The notes under the pieces: generated by a model
Databases searched by the model: none
The model's input: only the letters and a program-made list of their open reading frames with translations
Told to the model about the DNA's origin: nothing
DNA from: Eukaryota sp. TZLM1-RC
Taxonomy: Eukaryota > Metamonada: BaSk clade
Length of the DNA stretch: 64,000 bases
Direction of reading: 5' to 3'
Assembly (NCBI GenBank): GCA_040285825.1
Contig: JAUPSS010000007.1
Span: 210,501-274,500 of the forward strand
Part shown: one piece after another, positions 42,994 through 53,847 of the stretch
How the letters are laid out: the number at the start of each line of letters is the position of its first letter
How positions within the stretch are numbered: position 1 is the first letter of the stretch
Made by a program: the position numbers and the translations under genes

Positions 42994-43959
42994 TCTCTCA
43001 TCAACGATCTGTGATTTTCAATTCAAATGAATTATCAACACATTGCTTGTCTTTTCACTCAGCCAATAAATTCATTTTTTCTTTCCTCAGTATAGCCAAT
43101 GCATCCTCCATCAAGGTACAACTGATGCTACAACTGTACAAAGGTGCCCGTGCCTTTTTTCAACAGGAAATATCTCTTTATTATGACAACTGCTTCACCG
43201 CAGTAGAACTTCAAGAAGCTGCTCATCAATTTTTCCACTCCCAATTGTCTGCAAAGAAAAAGAAGTTTAACAGTGACTGGCAACTTGAAGTCAAATACAA
43301 GTCAACCGGCAGACAGTTTCGTCCAAAAGTAACCTCCACGATAGCTGGATGGATAAACAATAAAGGATACCTCTGTAGTTGACAACATTAGGCGTGAATT
43401 TGGAGTTTCGTCATTGTTGATTGATTTGTTAAAAGCAGCCTGTAACCAGCGACTAAGAAATGACTGTGAAACGCAGAAGTATTGAGCTATATAAGTTTGT
43501 GGTTTGTTAAGAAACATATAGGTATAACAGGCCCTAACCTTAGTGTCCTCAGATGCTTGGACCCTTAAGGACGCAAGCTGTGAAGACAACAACATGTCGT
43601 ATGTATACCCCATAAATAATAGTGACTGTCTGTTTGTTAGTTTTGTTAAATGTTATGGCAATAAAAAGCTCAATACTACAAAACTTAATTGATATAGACA
43701 TTCTGTCCCAAAAGAAAGCAGGTTGATGTAAGACGTATAAGGTCTCTGCTTATGAAGTTGTTGTGATGACATCATATCTCTTCTGTTACAAAAGAAGCAA
43801 GGTTGATCTTATTGTGTACAAAACGAACTGATATAGAATTACAGACAGGTTTAGCCCTACTTTTTTGTCAATAAAGGCTATGTATAACTTGTGAAAGAGC
43901 GTTTTGTGGAGTGAGTGAAAACTCAGTGAGTAAAAATAGTTTGTACTCACAACCCACTC
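42994..43959. mobile_element. Unclassified 966-bp insertion inside hAT-1
   Basis: It separates two adjacent codons of the hAT-1 transposase (GEEKK and the segment before DVSTRW). Runs of A on both sides could be a target duplication. No terminal repeats were found. On the plus strand a fragment with QEISLYYDNCFTAVELQEAA is open to 43382. On the minus strand 43613-43302 reads as a helix-turn-helix domain. Confidence 0.55.
43302..43613 (-). CDS. Possible HTH domain of an unclassified transposase
   Basis: 103 codons. NKPQTYIAQYFCVSQSFLSR has the spacing of a helix-turn-helix as in the N-terminus of Tc1/mariner or IS630-like transposases, after a basic helix. No catalytic domain follows, so at best it is a fragment. 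Confidence 0.3.
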   Translation of the reverse strand: MGYTYDMLLSSQLASLRVQASEDTKVRACYTYMFLNKPQTYIAQYFCVSQSFLSRWLQAAFNKSINNDETPNSRLMLSTTEVSFIVYPSSYRGGYFWTKLSAG

Positions 43960-44980
43960 AAAAAGCGATCCTCAGATGTATCCACCAGGTGGAATTCTAC
44001 TTATCTAATGATAAAAGTATATAAGGAACAAATCCGGCATGTGACGAACATTCTGGTTGAGAACAATAGATTTGACTTAATTATGGACGAGAACGAGCTG
44101 GTTGTCCTGGATGATATTATCGGTCTCTTGAAGCCGTTCTATGACGCGACTGTCACTTTATCTGAGCAGAACAATCCGACTATTGCCCTGATTTTAACCA
44201 TTTTAGACCACTTAAATACACATTTGCTGAACTTTCATTCATCAAACGCCGCTGAATGGCTTGTCACAGCTGTGAACAGTATGTGTGACAAGTTTCAAAG
44301 TTATATTGCTTTGTTGTATGACTTCTCGGTTTATGCAGGCACAGTACTGGACCCACGTTTTAAAAGACCAGATGCGTCTTCGTTACTTCATAGAAGTGAG
44401 TTTGAAGAGCAGTTGAAATCGCTAGTGTCTCAAAAGCAGCAACAGGAGAATCAACAATCAAGAAATGTATCTCAAAAGGTCTCTTTTCTTCAAAAGTTGC
44501 AACTCGAGAAAGGTATGAAATGTAGTGATGAACTGGAGAGGTACCTAAACGAAGGTCCCATCGATTGGTGTGAAGATCCAATTTTGTGGTGGAAAACCAA
44601 TGAAAGTAGATTCCCTTCAGTAGCTTCCGCTGCAGGTGACTTTTTAGCTATACAGCCCACATCAGTACCCTATGAATGAATGTTCTCGATTGCAGGAGAT
44701 GTTGTTTCTGCCAAACGAAACAGATTGTCTGATGACATGGTTGGAAATCAACTGTGCCTAAAATCATGGTTGGAAAATGATTTTGATTTGAATATGGAAT
44801 GATTATTTATTTGTCAGTATTTCTAATAGTAGTTTTTTAAATAAATTGTTTCTTCTTTTTTCATATTAGTCTTAGTTTAGCCTTAGTGCGACTAAGATGT
44901 GTATAATGTAGTTTTAGTGCAACTAAAGTACTTTGTAGTTTAGTGAAGTACGTTAACTTTTGCCCAACCCTGTGCAGGAC

Positions 44981-45422
44981 ACACCTTTCCCTCTTGGTCT
45001 TGGTCTTGTTGGGAACGAACACTACGAGTCATGGACCTGGTTTTTGGAAGAACTCACAGCCCTTTTCGATTGTTCAGAAGTCAGTATTATTTCAGACCGG
45101 TAAAAAGAGTTGGTTAAAGCAGTGGACACGGTGTTTCCCTCAAAAACTCACGCATTTGAAAAACAATGCTCAAAGAAAAGAGTCAAAGAAGGCCCTTCCA
45201 TTCATCGATAAGCTGGCTAGAGCAAAATCAATGGATGAGTATGAACGTAATTTGGAAGATATGAGCTGCGTCAGCAGATCGGCTGCAGACTATAACCGTC
45301 GTACTGCAGATCCAAAACACTGGTTTGAATGCTTGTTTCCTGGTAATAGAAGCGGTCACATTACCAGCAACCTTGTGGAATCGATGAATGCATGTATTGT
45401 CGAGGCTCGTCAACTGCCAGTT
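44981..45422 (+). pseudogene. MULE transposase, right fragment
   Basis: It continues the reading cut at 39307: PLGLGLVGNEHYESWTWFLE, the second catalytic region with IISDR, then (after a frame change near 45130) helices with ALPFIDKLARAKSMDEYERN. The MULE signature WFECLFPGNRSGHITSNLVE and ARQLPV follow. It is cut again at 45422 by an LTR retrotransposon. Internal lesions: a stop after SDR and a frameshift. Confidence 0.75.
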
Positions 45423-46125
45423 TGTTGTTGTTAAACTTAAATTGATTTAGTAGGTTTCTTTGTATTTCCACGGATGATGTGATATACACGTTTATGAATC
45501 AGGTTTCTTGATAAACTTTGATTTCTCTCTCTCCTACGTGTAATCATCTGCCTAGCGGCATCAATAATAATTGGCCCTTCTTATTTCAGATGACTGTTCC
45601 CTCTATCTATCAACCTCCCGTCGCTTTCTTCTATGTAAGTTGAAAATGTTCTCTGTTCCTACAAGAGTGGAAGATCTATTCTTCTGTGACTCCTAAGAAA
45701 GAATTTGTTCCAGCAAGGCTCTTGGTCGATTCTTTTCTGTTAGAGTCCCTATCTCTTTAGAAATCCGACGTCTCTTCCAGTTACGATGTTCTTCTTAGAC
45801 ATCTACAATCTGTCGTATCGTTCGCTACGTAGGAAAATTTTGATCTGGATATGTCAGAACTAAAGCTTAATGTCCGTATTGGTGACGTCCGAGAACGAAT
45901 GTCCAGTTACCTGTGACGTTTCCTCCAGGTAAAGAGTAGGGCTTCCGGACTGAAGTTACCAGATATAGCTTTTCTGAATCGATTTGCCAGAGGAATTCTT
46001 CCCGTAGGTCGTCAACGTTCTCTTCTAGGGACAATTTGAGATGATTGATTCCCTGATCTTCACCCAGATCAGAGCTTTTGGATTGTTCCAGGGTTGCTTA
46101 ATGGACTCGTGGTTTCAAAACCTCT
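45423..46125 (+). mobile_element. Decayed copy of the gag-only LTR element
   Basis: The LTR at 45423-45563 (TGTTGTTGTT...GGCATCA) is followed by the same leader (TTGGCCCTTCTTATTTCAG) and by a gag homologue from 45590, with many stops and substitutions. It breaks off near 46125 without a second LTR. It is clearly older than the 25.8-kb copy. Confidence 0.75.
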
Positions 46126-46290
46126 TTGCATTCATGAACAACCTTGTTTGCAACTTTTTGACCATATCCAGCATCAACTGACATTCTGAAGATTGTGTAG
46201 AAAGATGATGTCTGACCAAATAGTTGTTCAGCTTGCTGACTAAGTTGATATAAACAAAGTTGCGGGTTGTCGTCTAACATGTAGTCATGT
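46098..46290 (-). pseudogene. Possible Tc1/IS630-type HTH fragment
   Basis: DNPQLCLYQLSQQAEQLFGQ followed by a predicted recognition helix and DAGYGQKVANKV fits the second helix-turn-helix of Tc1/IS630 transposases, which lies just before the DDE domain. It runs on in frame from the upstream relic at 46300-46952, so it may instead belong to that protein. Confidence 0.3.
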
Positions 46291-46299
46291 TGTGTATGG

Positions 46300-46952
46300 A
46301 TGAGATGACTAGGGAATTTTGCAGCTCCGACAGCTAAATATAGCGTATCTGGGTATCCTGCTGATCGTTTAAATTCATTTAAAGCCTCACTGAATCTTCT
46401 TCCTCTTCCTCTACGGTTGTCAAGCTGCAGATATTTCCACTTGTCACGATTTCCTTCCCTATATACCCTGTCTTAAACCAGTATCCAATGATTCAAATAT
46501 AGTTTCATATTATGAACTGAATACTGGCAGGGCGACATTTTGTGAGGTGAAGGTTTTGAAGCTTCTTGAAGTTTGACATGGTAGAACTCCTCCGTATTCA
46601 CTCCAAAAACCACACAAGCGAGATTGTCCCAGATCTACATCGACAACAGGGTGTACAGGATTGAACTCAAAGGGAGGTGGATCTGTGGGCCTCCTCCATC
46701 TCCTTTTTTCCCAAATTTTGTCTAAAATTTAACACTTTGAGTGCTCTTGTTTGTAGATAGATCGTAAGTCACTTCTTCTTTGGTCCTTCTACGCCTTGGT
46801 GTCCTTTCTTTAACCTCCGAAAACGTAACTAGAATCACGTTTTCATTGCTTCTAATTATCTTACTGAACCTCCTTTTCACCTCAACATTATTAATACTAA
46901 AGAATGAATGAGGACAAGTTTTGAATACCCTTTTTAGATTAGCATCAGTACA
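46300..46952 (-). pseudogene. Relic resembling a Fanzor/TnpB-family protein
   Basis: Coding-like stretches on the minus strand, linked by frame changes, give in order: a strand region SKIIRSNENVILVTFSEV before a Lys/Arg-rich linker (compare the TDG-V-x-V-x-F strand of Fanzors); WRRPTDPPPFEFNPVHPVV running into VDVDLGQSRLCGFW, which fits a RuvC-I motif (D-x-G); then RRFSEALNEFKRSAG and LYLAVGAAKFPSHL, which fits the AYGxAKF segment before RuvC-II. Stops occur near 46723, 46540 and 46480. The Glu of RuvC-II, the zinc ribbon and RuvC-III were not found. All from pattern memory; treat as a hypothesis. Confidence 0.35.
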
Positions 46953-47249
46953 ATAAATTGTACAATAAATGTATGAGTAGTGAAACGGGTCTTTGACAAT
47001 CCTTACATAAATTTACGTGATCATATAGTATCTCATAGTATGGGAAGCAACTTGGTTGATTTGATTAAAGCAATGGAAAAGCCTCCATTGAAATGACCTT
47101 ATTGATTGTTGTCTCTACAGAGAAGTTGATGATTAACTCTGGATAATGGTGATTTATTGAGATGCAATACCGGATCAATTGAATTCGCCTCTTACTCCGC
47201 GCATACATTTTTGAAAAACCATATGCAATGGACTGACAGAAAGCCTACC
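46953..47249. other. No recognisable feature
   Basis: AT-rich spacer between two transposon relics. Confidence 0.4.
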
Positions 47250-47530
47250 ACAACCAGAAAAAACCATGGTATCCTGGATTGCTGCAAAAGTGAAAACTTA
47301 TACTCCCAGAGGTCAGAAATAAAATCAGCATTCAAGGATTAGGCGTTAAAAGAGGTAACACTGCACCACTTATAATTTCCAAAGCAGGCGATTCACAACA
47401 CAAGTCAGTGTTCCAAATTATGAATGGCCCAGCGAAGTAATTTGGAAGTTATCACAAAAAATGAGAATGTATCAGGAGCTTCTGTAACAAAGTAACAAAA
47501 TCCAGATAGTATTGTGGAGTACTTGAGATG
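47250..47530 (+). pseudogene. Decayed pogo-like transposase fragment
   Basis: It aligns with 14318-14625 of the open pogo-like gene: ACCATGGTATCCTGGATT, AAAACTTATACTCC, GGTCAGAAA, CAAGGATTAGG, and AAATTATGAATGGCCCAG in the same order. It has several indels and stops and covers only the part around the first catalytic Asp. Confidence 0.75.
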
Positions 47531-48639
47531 CGAAGAAAAATCTTAAGTGAGTCCTGCCCTAAACTCCTGATAGGTAAAGTAACCAATAAAACCCAACACT
47601 GCTCCCACATCAACAATGGAAAACCAGTAATACTAAACACACATCTAGACGACAACATCCTCCAAATCGAGAGAACCTGCTCTGTAAGTAAGAACACTCT
47701 GAAAATCTCGATTTACTGAGCTAAACCCATGTACCATCACTGCCAAAAGAAAAATGAGTACCTTGCTTCCCATTGACTCCATCAAGAATACTAGTACCTA
47801 CAAGAGATGCTTGTTCCTGCATGAACAACCGCCTAGAAAAAAACCTTTATAAAAAGGAAGAAGAGGTAGTGTTGGTTCTGGCCAGACGTATTTGCAGTTT
47901 TTAGTTGATGACATGACGAAGCTTAGATTCTTGTACTTGATTCGCTGTTATTCCTTGTTGCAATGATGAACCACCGTTTTCGTTTGTAATGCTATTCTCA
48001 TGTGCACAAAACCCAACAGATTAAAGAAGTGAAGAATGGTAATTGACAAACTTTCTGTTAAAAGCACAAAAAATGATCATTCATGTGGACATTGGTCACA
48101 AATACAATCCATAAACACAGTTCAATCTATATTGCAAGAAGCTTAAAAGTTTATTGAAAATTCGGTTCGTCAACTTCTCTCTGAAACTACTCTTTTAAAA
48201 GCCAAATTACAGCAACAATCTCAAATACTGTAACCATGGACCATCATTCCAACAAGTATCCTTAAATTGCTCACCAATATTACAACATGGACAACGTTGA
48301 CTGATCAATGCTCCACGAATCAGTGCAAAACCAACAGTCATTCCCAATACCTTGTTGAAATTCTTCACCGCACTTCCTGACTCTATCAATGAGAGGGATC
48401 CAATGCTACCAAAACGTTACACAACCTTTTTAGCAAAAGAACTAACTGCTTTTGACGTAGATTTTAATGGATGTTTTGAAGGTCAAAGAAACCGATTGTT
48501 TCAGAGAATGGAACTTCATATATAGTTGTCTACAAAGTATCTGGAACAACCTGAGCCAGATTTTGAACACCAAATCGTCCATATAGCACACACTGAAAAC
48601 AATGTAGAAGAAAAAGACATTGATTGTAGGCTTGGAACA
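47531..48639. other. Gene-poor
   Basis: No coding sequence, repeat or RNA that I can support. Confidence 0.45.
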
Positions 48640-49620
48640 ATTTTTTCTTTTCTGCATAAATATTGAGGTAATCGTTTTGATTATAATATGTCAAAATATG
48701 TTCATCCAAGCCTATTAAACATAAACAGCCTGCTGACTTGACTCAATTAAGGTGGAATAAACTGTCTCATCTGCTCAGAAAGGTTAAACGAAATGCTTGA
48801 AAAGATGATTCAGAAATTTAAAACTATATATATTGCTTGTCAATAGCATCATGACCAAAGTTTAATTTTCAATCAATTCAGCCAATTCGGTCGTGTACTT
48901 GATAAATGTACAATTAATTCTGCCGAATTGTCACCCGTAATATTAGCTCTTCTATCTTTAAAGCTAAATTACAAAGCAAAGAAGGTTGAATTTTTTACTG
49001 ATAGTCAAAATGTTCTTAAATGGCTATCTGGTGAATTCATTGTAACGGATTGTTATATTGGGAAATGGTCAACTTTATCAAAAAAATACTTCACAAATTT
49101 AATTCAAAATTCATTTTCAATTGGGTCAAACCTCACAATAATGGCAGGAATGAACTTGCAGACCAATGGACAAAGACTGATCTGCACTCTAATAGTGATT
49201 AATACTTAACTATAATAGATAGTTTGGATGATTCTCTTGGTCTTCCTGATTGGTCTATTGAAATAATTTTTAATGTAGATAACAATTTTATATTCAAATG
49301 AGAGTGTGGTGCCACTCCGAAAGATGTGAAAGGGCTATTGAGCATACGAATGACCAACAAATGTCCTCCGATTTGTCTGATTTGTGTTGTAAACAAAACA
49401 ATATACTAAGACACCCTATTGAAGAATGTAACAAGTTGTGTTCAAAAAATGGTGGAAAAGATCATTTCGGCAAATCGCATATAGATATTGCACGTGATGG
49501 TGTTGATTATCTCAATATTGAGAATTCATCTTTTGATAATTCAAGTTTCACCAATCTCTATGCAATACCAGACTTCAATTGTTCAAAGCGTTTTCTGTTG
49601 TTAATATCTATTTAAAAATT
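48640..49620 (+). pseudogene. Retroelement RNase H and C-terminal zinc region, decayed
   Basis: 48890-49200 encodes an RNase H fold: NSAELSPVILALLSLKLNYK, VEFFTDSQNVLKWLSG (catalytic Glu and Asp contexts), and after a frame change NWVKPHNNGRNELADQWTK, the final strand/helix with the H-x-x-x-x-N-x-x-AD pattern. 49298-49615 has C/H pairs (CCKQNNILRHPIEEC) resembling the terminal zinc motif of LINE proteins. The reverse transcriptase itself is not recognisable upstream, apart from a possible coding patch near 48650-48720. Confidence 0.6.
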
Positions 49621-50526
49621 AAAAATTCATCAAATATAAAAAAAACAGATTGACCAGAAAATTTCATAAAAACATTGAATTTAATTGACTTTTCGTAAAT
49701 ACGTATTCTCAGCACTTTTAATCACCGGTCATTGAGCTCGAAGAATATTTGTTTTGTACAGGACATTTTGCAGAACAAAAGCTGAATTAGCAACAAAAAA
49801 GCAGGTAACCAACCACGAATCAATTCATGATACCTTGCTATACAAAGAAAATTGTGCACTCAAAGTAACACTGGAGATGCTATGAACTGAATCTAATAAG
49901 AAATTCCGCTTAAGGAGAAATGTACATACCTCAACAAAATGATGATTAAAATTTCGGTTTATGGAAGAAAATAATTAAAAGCAGAAAAATGATGATAGCT
50001 GATGTACATAGATTCTCACATCAATGGCGAATAAAGTTGTTTAAATTAACGTGTACCTAGAAAATGTAGTGTATACATTTGCTACCTACAGAAAATGAAA
50101 ACTCAATGACCCATCGGTACCCTGGTGATGTTTTAAAGTCTGGGTACTGTAATTTATCAGAATTTTAAGGTTTCTTTAGTGGGGAATGTGTAGCTGTTAC
50201 AATCAAGGTCATCCCTATTGAGGTGGACAAGGAAACGTACAAAGCGTGGCAGCAAGAGCAAGTACAGCAAGAGGTTATCAAAATGCCAGTTGAAGATTTA
50301 AAAGAGCTCAGCACAGGTTTACTGGCTCCATTAACCATTTGGAAATACCTCTTCTAAGCAACTCTTGTGCTAAAGATACAGATGACCCTTATTTGGCGTG
50401 TACAAGTGTACTTACACGGTGTTTTTAAATGTTGAGGGTTTTCGTGTGTGGTAACAGTGCTTCTCATTCTTCATTGCAAATGAGGATTGAATTCTTAACC
50501 AAAGTTGTTGTAAGTATAACACCAAC
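49621..50526. other. Spacer with one short coding-like patch
   Basis: 50172-50357 is open on the plus strand for about 60 codons of natural composition (VTIKVIPIEVDKETYKAWQQ ... LKELSTGLLAPLTIW), preceded by an acceptor-like TTTCTTTAG. Family unknown. The rest is empty. Confidence 0.35.
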
Positions 50527-50698
50527 AAAGATCCAAAAACATGTAGACTATACAGACACATGTAATCAGATCTTTCTTGACTGTAATCAGCCTCAAACAG
50601 TTAAAAACTGAATGATTGATGATTAATCAGTCGTTTATGTATTTATGAATAGAGACTCTTAATAAAGAGAATTACTCTCAATATTTGGTAGAGACTCT
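50527..50698 (+). repeat. 172-bp dispersed repeat, copy A
   Basis: It begins AAAGATCCAAAAACATGTAG and ends TTTGGTAGAGACTCT. Copies B (54828-54999, same strand) and C (61772-61943, opposite strand) match over the full length with moderate divergence. It could be a solo LTR or a SINE-like unit; no target duplication was recognised. Confidence 0.65.
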
Positions 50699-51424
50699 AA
50701 TTTGGCTGAACATTGAGAACATGAAAACCCGATCGATCGATTAAACTATGCAAAACCATTTTCAGCAAACAACAAAACTTGACTATAATAAATGTTAAAA
50801 TTGGAATTAAATCAATACTTTGAAAAGGGGAGCGAGGAAGATGGGGTTGAGTAATGGAAGATTGATACCTGAGGGGAATGGAAAATAGTGCATCAAAATC
50901 ATCAGAAAGCGATACGGTGAGGGGAGAGGCAACGGGATGGGTAGTGACAATGGAGGTCCGTTTGAAGGATTTATCGCACACATTGATGTGAGATTGGTCC
51001 GTAAGAGAGACGAGGAAGGTGGTGCGGTTTTCCAGGTGGAAAGCCATATGATTTGAAGGTTGCGGGTTAATGAAGAAAGGAGATTCAGAAGGAGGAGACC
51101 ATAATTTGACTGTATCAGAACAGGTGGATTGTGTTTGGGAATATCGGAAAATGGTTCAAGCACCAGTAGTAACTGGTTATTCAAATGAACTTCTTAGATT
51201 GATAATGATGTTCTTTTCCAAAACTTGAGGTTTCTTTTTCCATAAATCCAAACAATGTAGAAAACAGGAGAAATCAACAAACGAGATATATGACACTTAC
51301 TTACCTTGATTTCTTCACTGGATTAATGTCTGCTTTTGAAAGAAAATATTCCTCAAGAGCTGGAACTGGTTACGAATCAGATAAGTGTGAGAAGAAAAGA
51401 AAAAGTAATAAATTAGATTAAATT
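50699..51424. other. Intergenic
   Basis: The minus-strand frames at 50697-51184 are low-complexity Ser/Pro/Leu-rich and look like chance. Confidence 0.4.
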
Positions 51425-52080
51425 AGACAAAAAACCTACTGCCAATTTTCGTCATATTGTGAGCTGTAAGAAATTTCTCCAATATAGGTCAGTTCTTCAT
51501 AATGCCGTTCGTGATGTGACATATGAGATGTTCAAGTGTTACAATTTTAGTTGCAAAGTAGAACCTTTGTTGAAGCATTATAGTGATGATAATCTTTTTA
51601 ATTCACGTCGAGGTGATTTAATTGCTCCTTTTGTGGATTCCTCTCAAGTTGTTGTTGATTTCACTACAGTTGATCCCTTTGCTTTTGTTTATCGCGATGA
51701 TGTTTTACTTAGTACTAATGGTCATTTAAACAAGGCTGAAGATCGTAAGAGAGATAAATACACTGAGATATTAAATGATTTAAATAAGAACCTTTATTCG
51801 AAGTTTTCGTTTGTTCCTTTGCCTTTTCGATTTTTGGCAACATTGGACAATCCGCCTTGAATTTCATCAATGATTTTGGTAATTTATGTCGTTCAAGTGG
51901 TAAGAATTTTGCAGAGAATTTATGGAAAAATCGTATCATTTTCGCTTTGTACAGAAGTGTTCCCAAGTACTTGAGTTTAATGATGTCTAAACTTTATAAG
52001 GATTCATCAAGAGTTGGCGTGGAGAATTTAGTTTCTTATGTGTTTTAGTTTGTTCTATTTGATTCTTCGTAGAAAATAAA
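51425..52080 (+). mobile_element. Truncated non-LTR-like retroelement 3' end, copy 3
   Basis: The best preserved copy. The 51459-51860 frame has VRDVTYEMFKCYNFSC, then RRGDLIAPFVDSSQVVVDFT and AEDRKRDKYTEILNDLN. After a frame change near 51820 the reading goes on with FGNIGQSALNFINDF to 52048. The R-x-D ... D ... K arrangement is reminiscent of restriction-like endonuclease domains at the C-terminus of some retroelements. The 3' end has the GGCGTGGAGAATTTAGTTTC tag and a degenerate TTTG-rich tail. 5' truncation is typical of target-primed reverse transcription. Confidence 0.55.
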
Positions 52081-53702
52081 TAAATAAATAAAATAAATTA
52101 GATTATTAAATTTAAATAAATTTAATTTACACCACAACAATGAAAATGCATCAGTAACAACAACTGATGAACAACTGATGCTTTGTTCAAATCAACAAAT
52201 CACGCTTATAAAACTGGCTTCTCTTTGTTTTTCAACAAATTGCTCAAATGATCTGTAGACTTGTGAATTGTTTTACTCTGCACAAGCACATTAAATTATG
52301 ACTTTCCTCCATAAAGATATTGATTACTCAGTTCAAACACTGACGTCAATGTTTTAAAAGCATCATTATTTTGTTGTAAGGTATTTAGCAACAATCAGAC
52401 AACAAAAAAACAATTTAAAGCAATTGACAGTATTGTCAAAATCTATATTACTGAAGGTAATAAATAACATAAAATTATCATCATTGAGTTTAAAATAACA
52501 ATTCAAAATGAAAGATATCCCCTGATACCTAATTCCACTCTCTTTGTTCTTGGTTCAGTCGTACATTTCAGTACAGACTTAGAGTAAGTAGATGTAATTG
52601 TACTATTGGAGTTATTAATATTAATATGACGTTTACAATTGGAAAGCGAGGAGTGAGTATTGGGCAGAGACTTGGTGCAGAGACTGTATTGTTTTAAGAA
52701 AATCAATAATAGAAGTTATGAATAAATAATATGTTTTTTAAAAAAGTACTGGTGAAGGTGTGTGTTTAAATTCATATAGAAATCAAAAAATATAGCAGCA
52801 AAAGTTATTCCCAACGAGGAACCCACTCCCTGATGAGGAACTATTCTCAATGCGAAATAATTCTGAGTGTTCATTTATTAGTTTAAACAAATATTATATA
52901 GTATAGTAGTATAAAAATTAGAACACAAAAAAAAGTTTGTTTATCACATCGAATGAAACCAAATCTCCATTTTTTAGGACAAGTCACCGTTTCTAAATAT
53001 CTTTGTTTGAACACTACTGAATTTAATACAATATTTCCAACCATTGACCAATACTAACTTTGCATTGGCATTGGTGATTTACATTTATCAACTTGTCTGA
53101 TCAATATACCAGGCCGTTTTCAATACGATAATCCGCTGCAACCATTCTATATTTTGGATGTGTTGTTCAGGTCTACCCTCAAAGATGAGATGAACGAGTC
53201 AGTTTTGTTCACATAACATCCATCATCAGCAAACATTACCGTCAGTGGTTTACGTTTTCGGGAAAGTGAGGAACAGAAAGTGCAACGGGTATGTGTGGTG
53301 CTCAGAAGGTTTTGAAAGTACTCTGCATCATATTGATCCCTGTGATGTCGTTAGGCAAAAAAACCGAAGAAGAAAAGAAGAAAAGAAAGCTTTATTAATA
53401 AAGATACTTGTTCTTGAACAAGTGTCACTTGATCAAATGACTTCCTCATCTGTCTACCAGCCTAGTTCATCAGTAACAACAACAACTCTTAAAATAGTTT
53501 ACCTTGACCTTCTGAATTTTTGAGAACAAAAAGTGCTCATCTGACAAAAACCTTCATCCGTCACTCTAACGAAATTATTTTAAATGAAAATTTATAAAAA
53601 ATGTCAATCTTCAAAGGCCAATCCATCTCAGAAAAGTGAGACATTTACAACAGCCGTCTGAATGAACTTTATTCCACTAGGATTCATGTAATTGATACAT
53701 TT
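52081..53702. other. Gene-poor, no feature supported
   Basis: Only short frames; the 92-codon one at 53245 has no recognisable domain and an arginine/lysine-rich, simple composition. Confidence 0.4.
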
Positions 53703-53843
53703 TGATGCCGTTAGGCAGATGAACACACGAAGGGGAGAGAGAGAAATCTAAGTTTATTAATAAAACTGATTCATAAACGAGTATCACGTCATCAGTCAAA
53801 ATACAAAGATACCTACTAATTCAATTTAAGTTCGACAACAACA
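53703..53843 (-). repeat. Solo LTR of the gag-only family, 4-bp TSD
   Basis: 141 bp, closely similar to the LTRs at 25.8 and 26.8 kb (TGATGCCGTTAGGCAG ... CAACAACA on the plus strand), flanked by a perfect ATTT duplication (53699-53702 and 53844-53847). The product of LTR-LTR recombination. Confidence 0.88.
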
Positions 53844-53847
53844 ATTT

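Larger units (their letters stand above)
39595..44802 (+). pseudogene. hAT-1 transposase, interrupted and decayed
   Basis: Pieces in order: BED zinc finger (CRLC...KYHLDKFH) at 39595-40023; a helical part with AITIDLWTS and FIGITGHFI at 39990-40271; CMAHVLNLIAQSG at 40311-40602. Then come the hAT-2 insertion, a short ELQIENGEE piece at 42962-42993, the third insert, and VSTRWNSTYLM through the C-terminal dimerisation domain (WWKTNESRFP, FLAIQPTSVP, SWLENDFDL) at 43960-44802. Apart from the insertions, frame changes near 40000 and 40270 and an Arg-to-stop TGA at 44677 disable it. Confidence 0.8.
39308..44972 (+). mobile_element. hAT element 1 (nested host of hAT-2 and a third insert)
   Basis: Terminal inverted repeats are TAGGGTTGGGCA at 39308 and TGCCCAACCCTG ending at 44972 (one terminal mismatch). 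An 8-bp target duplication TGCAGGAC flanks it (39300-39307 and 44973-44980), the hallmark of hAT. Subterminal DNA is full of TTTAGT/ACTAAA motifs at both ends, probable transposase sites. The element sits inside the MULE transposase gene and was itself hit at 40602 and near 42993. Removing both inserts leaves about 2.3 kb with one transposase gene. Confidence 0.9.

Noticed and set aside
50697-51184. Two overlapping minus-strand frames (116 and 125 codons)
   Set aside because: Simple Ser/Pro/Leu composition on a purine-rich strand, no domain, no supporting signals.
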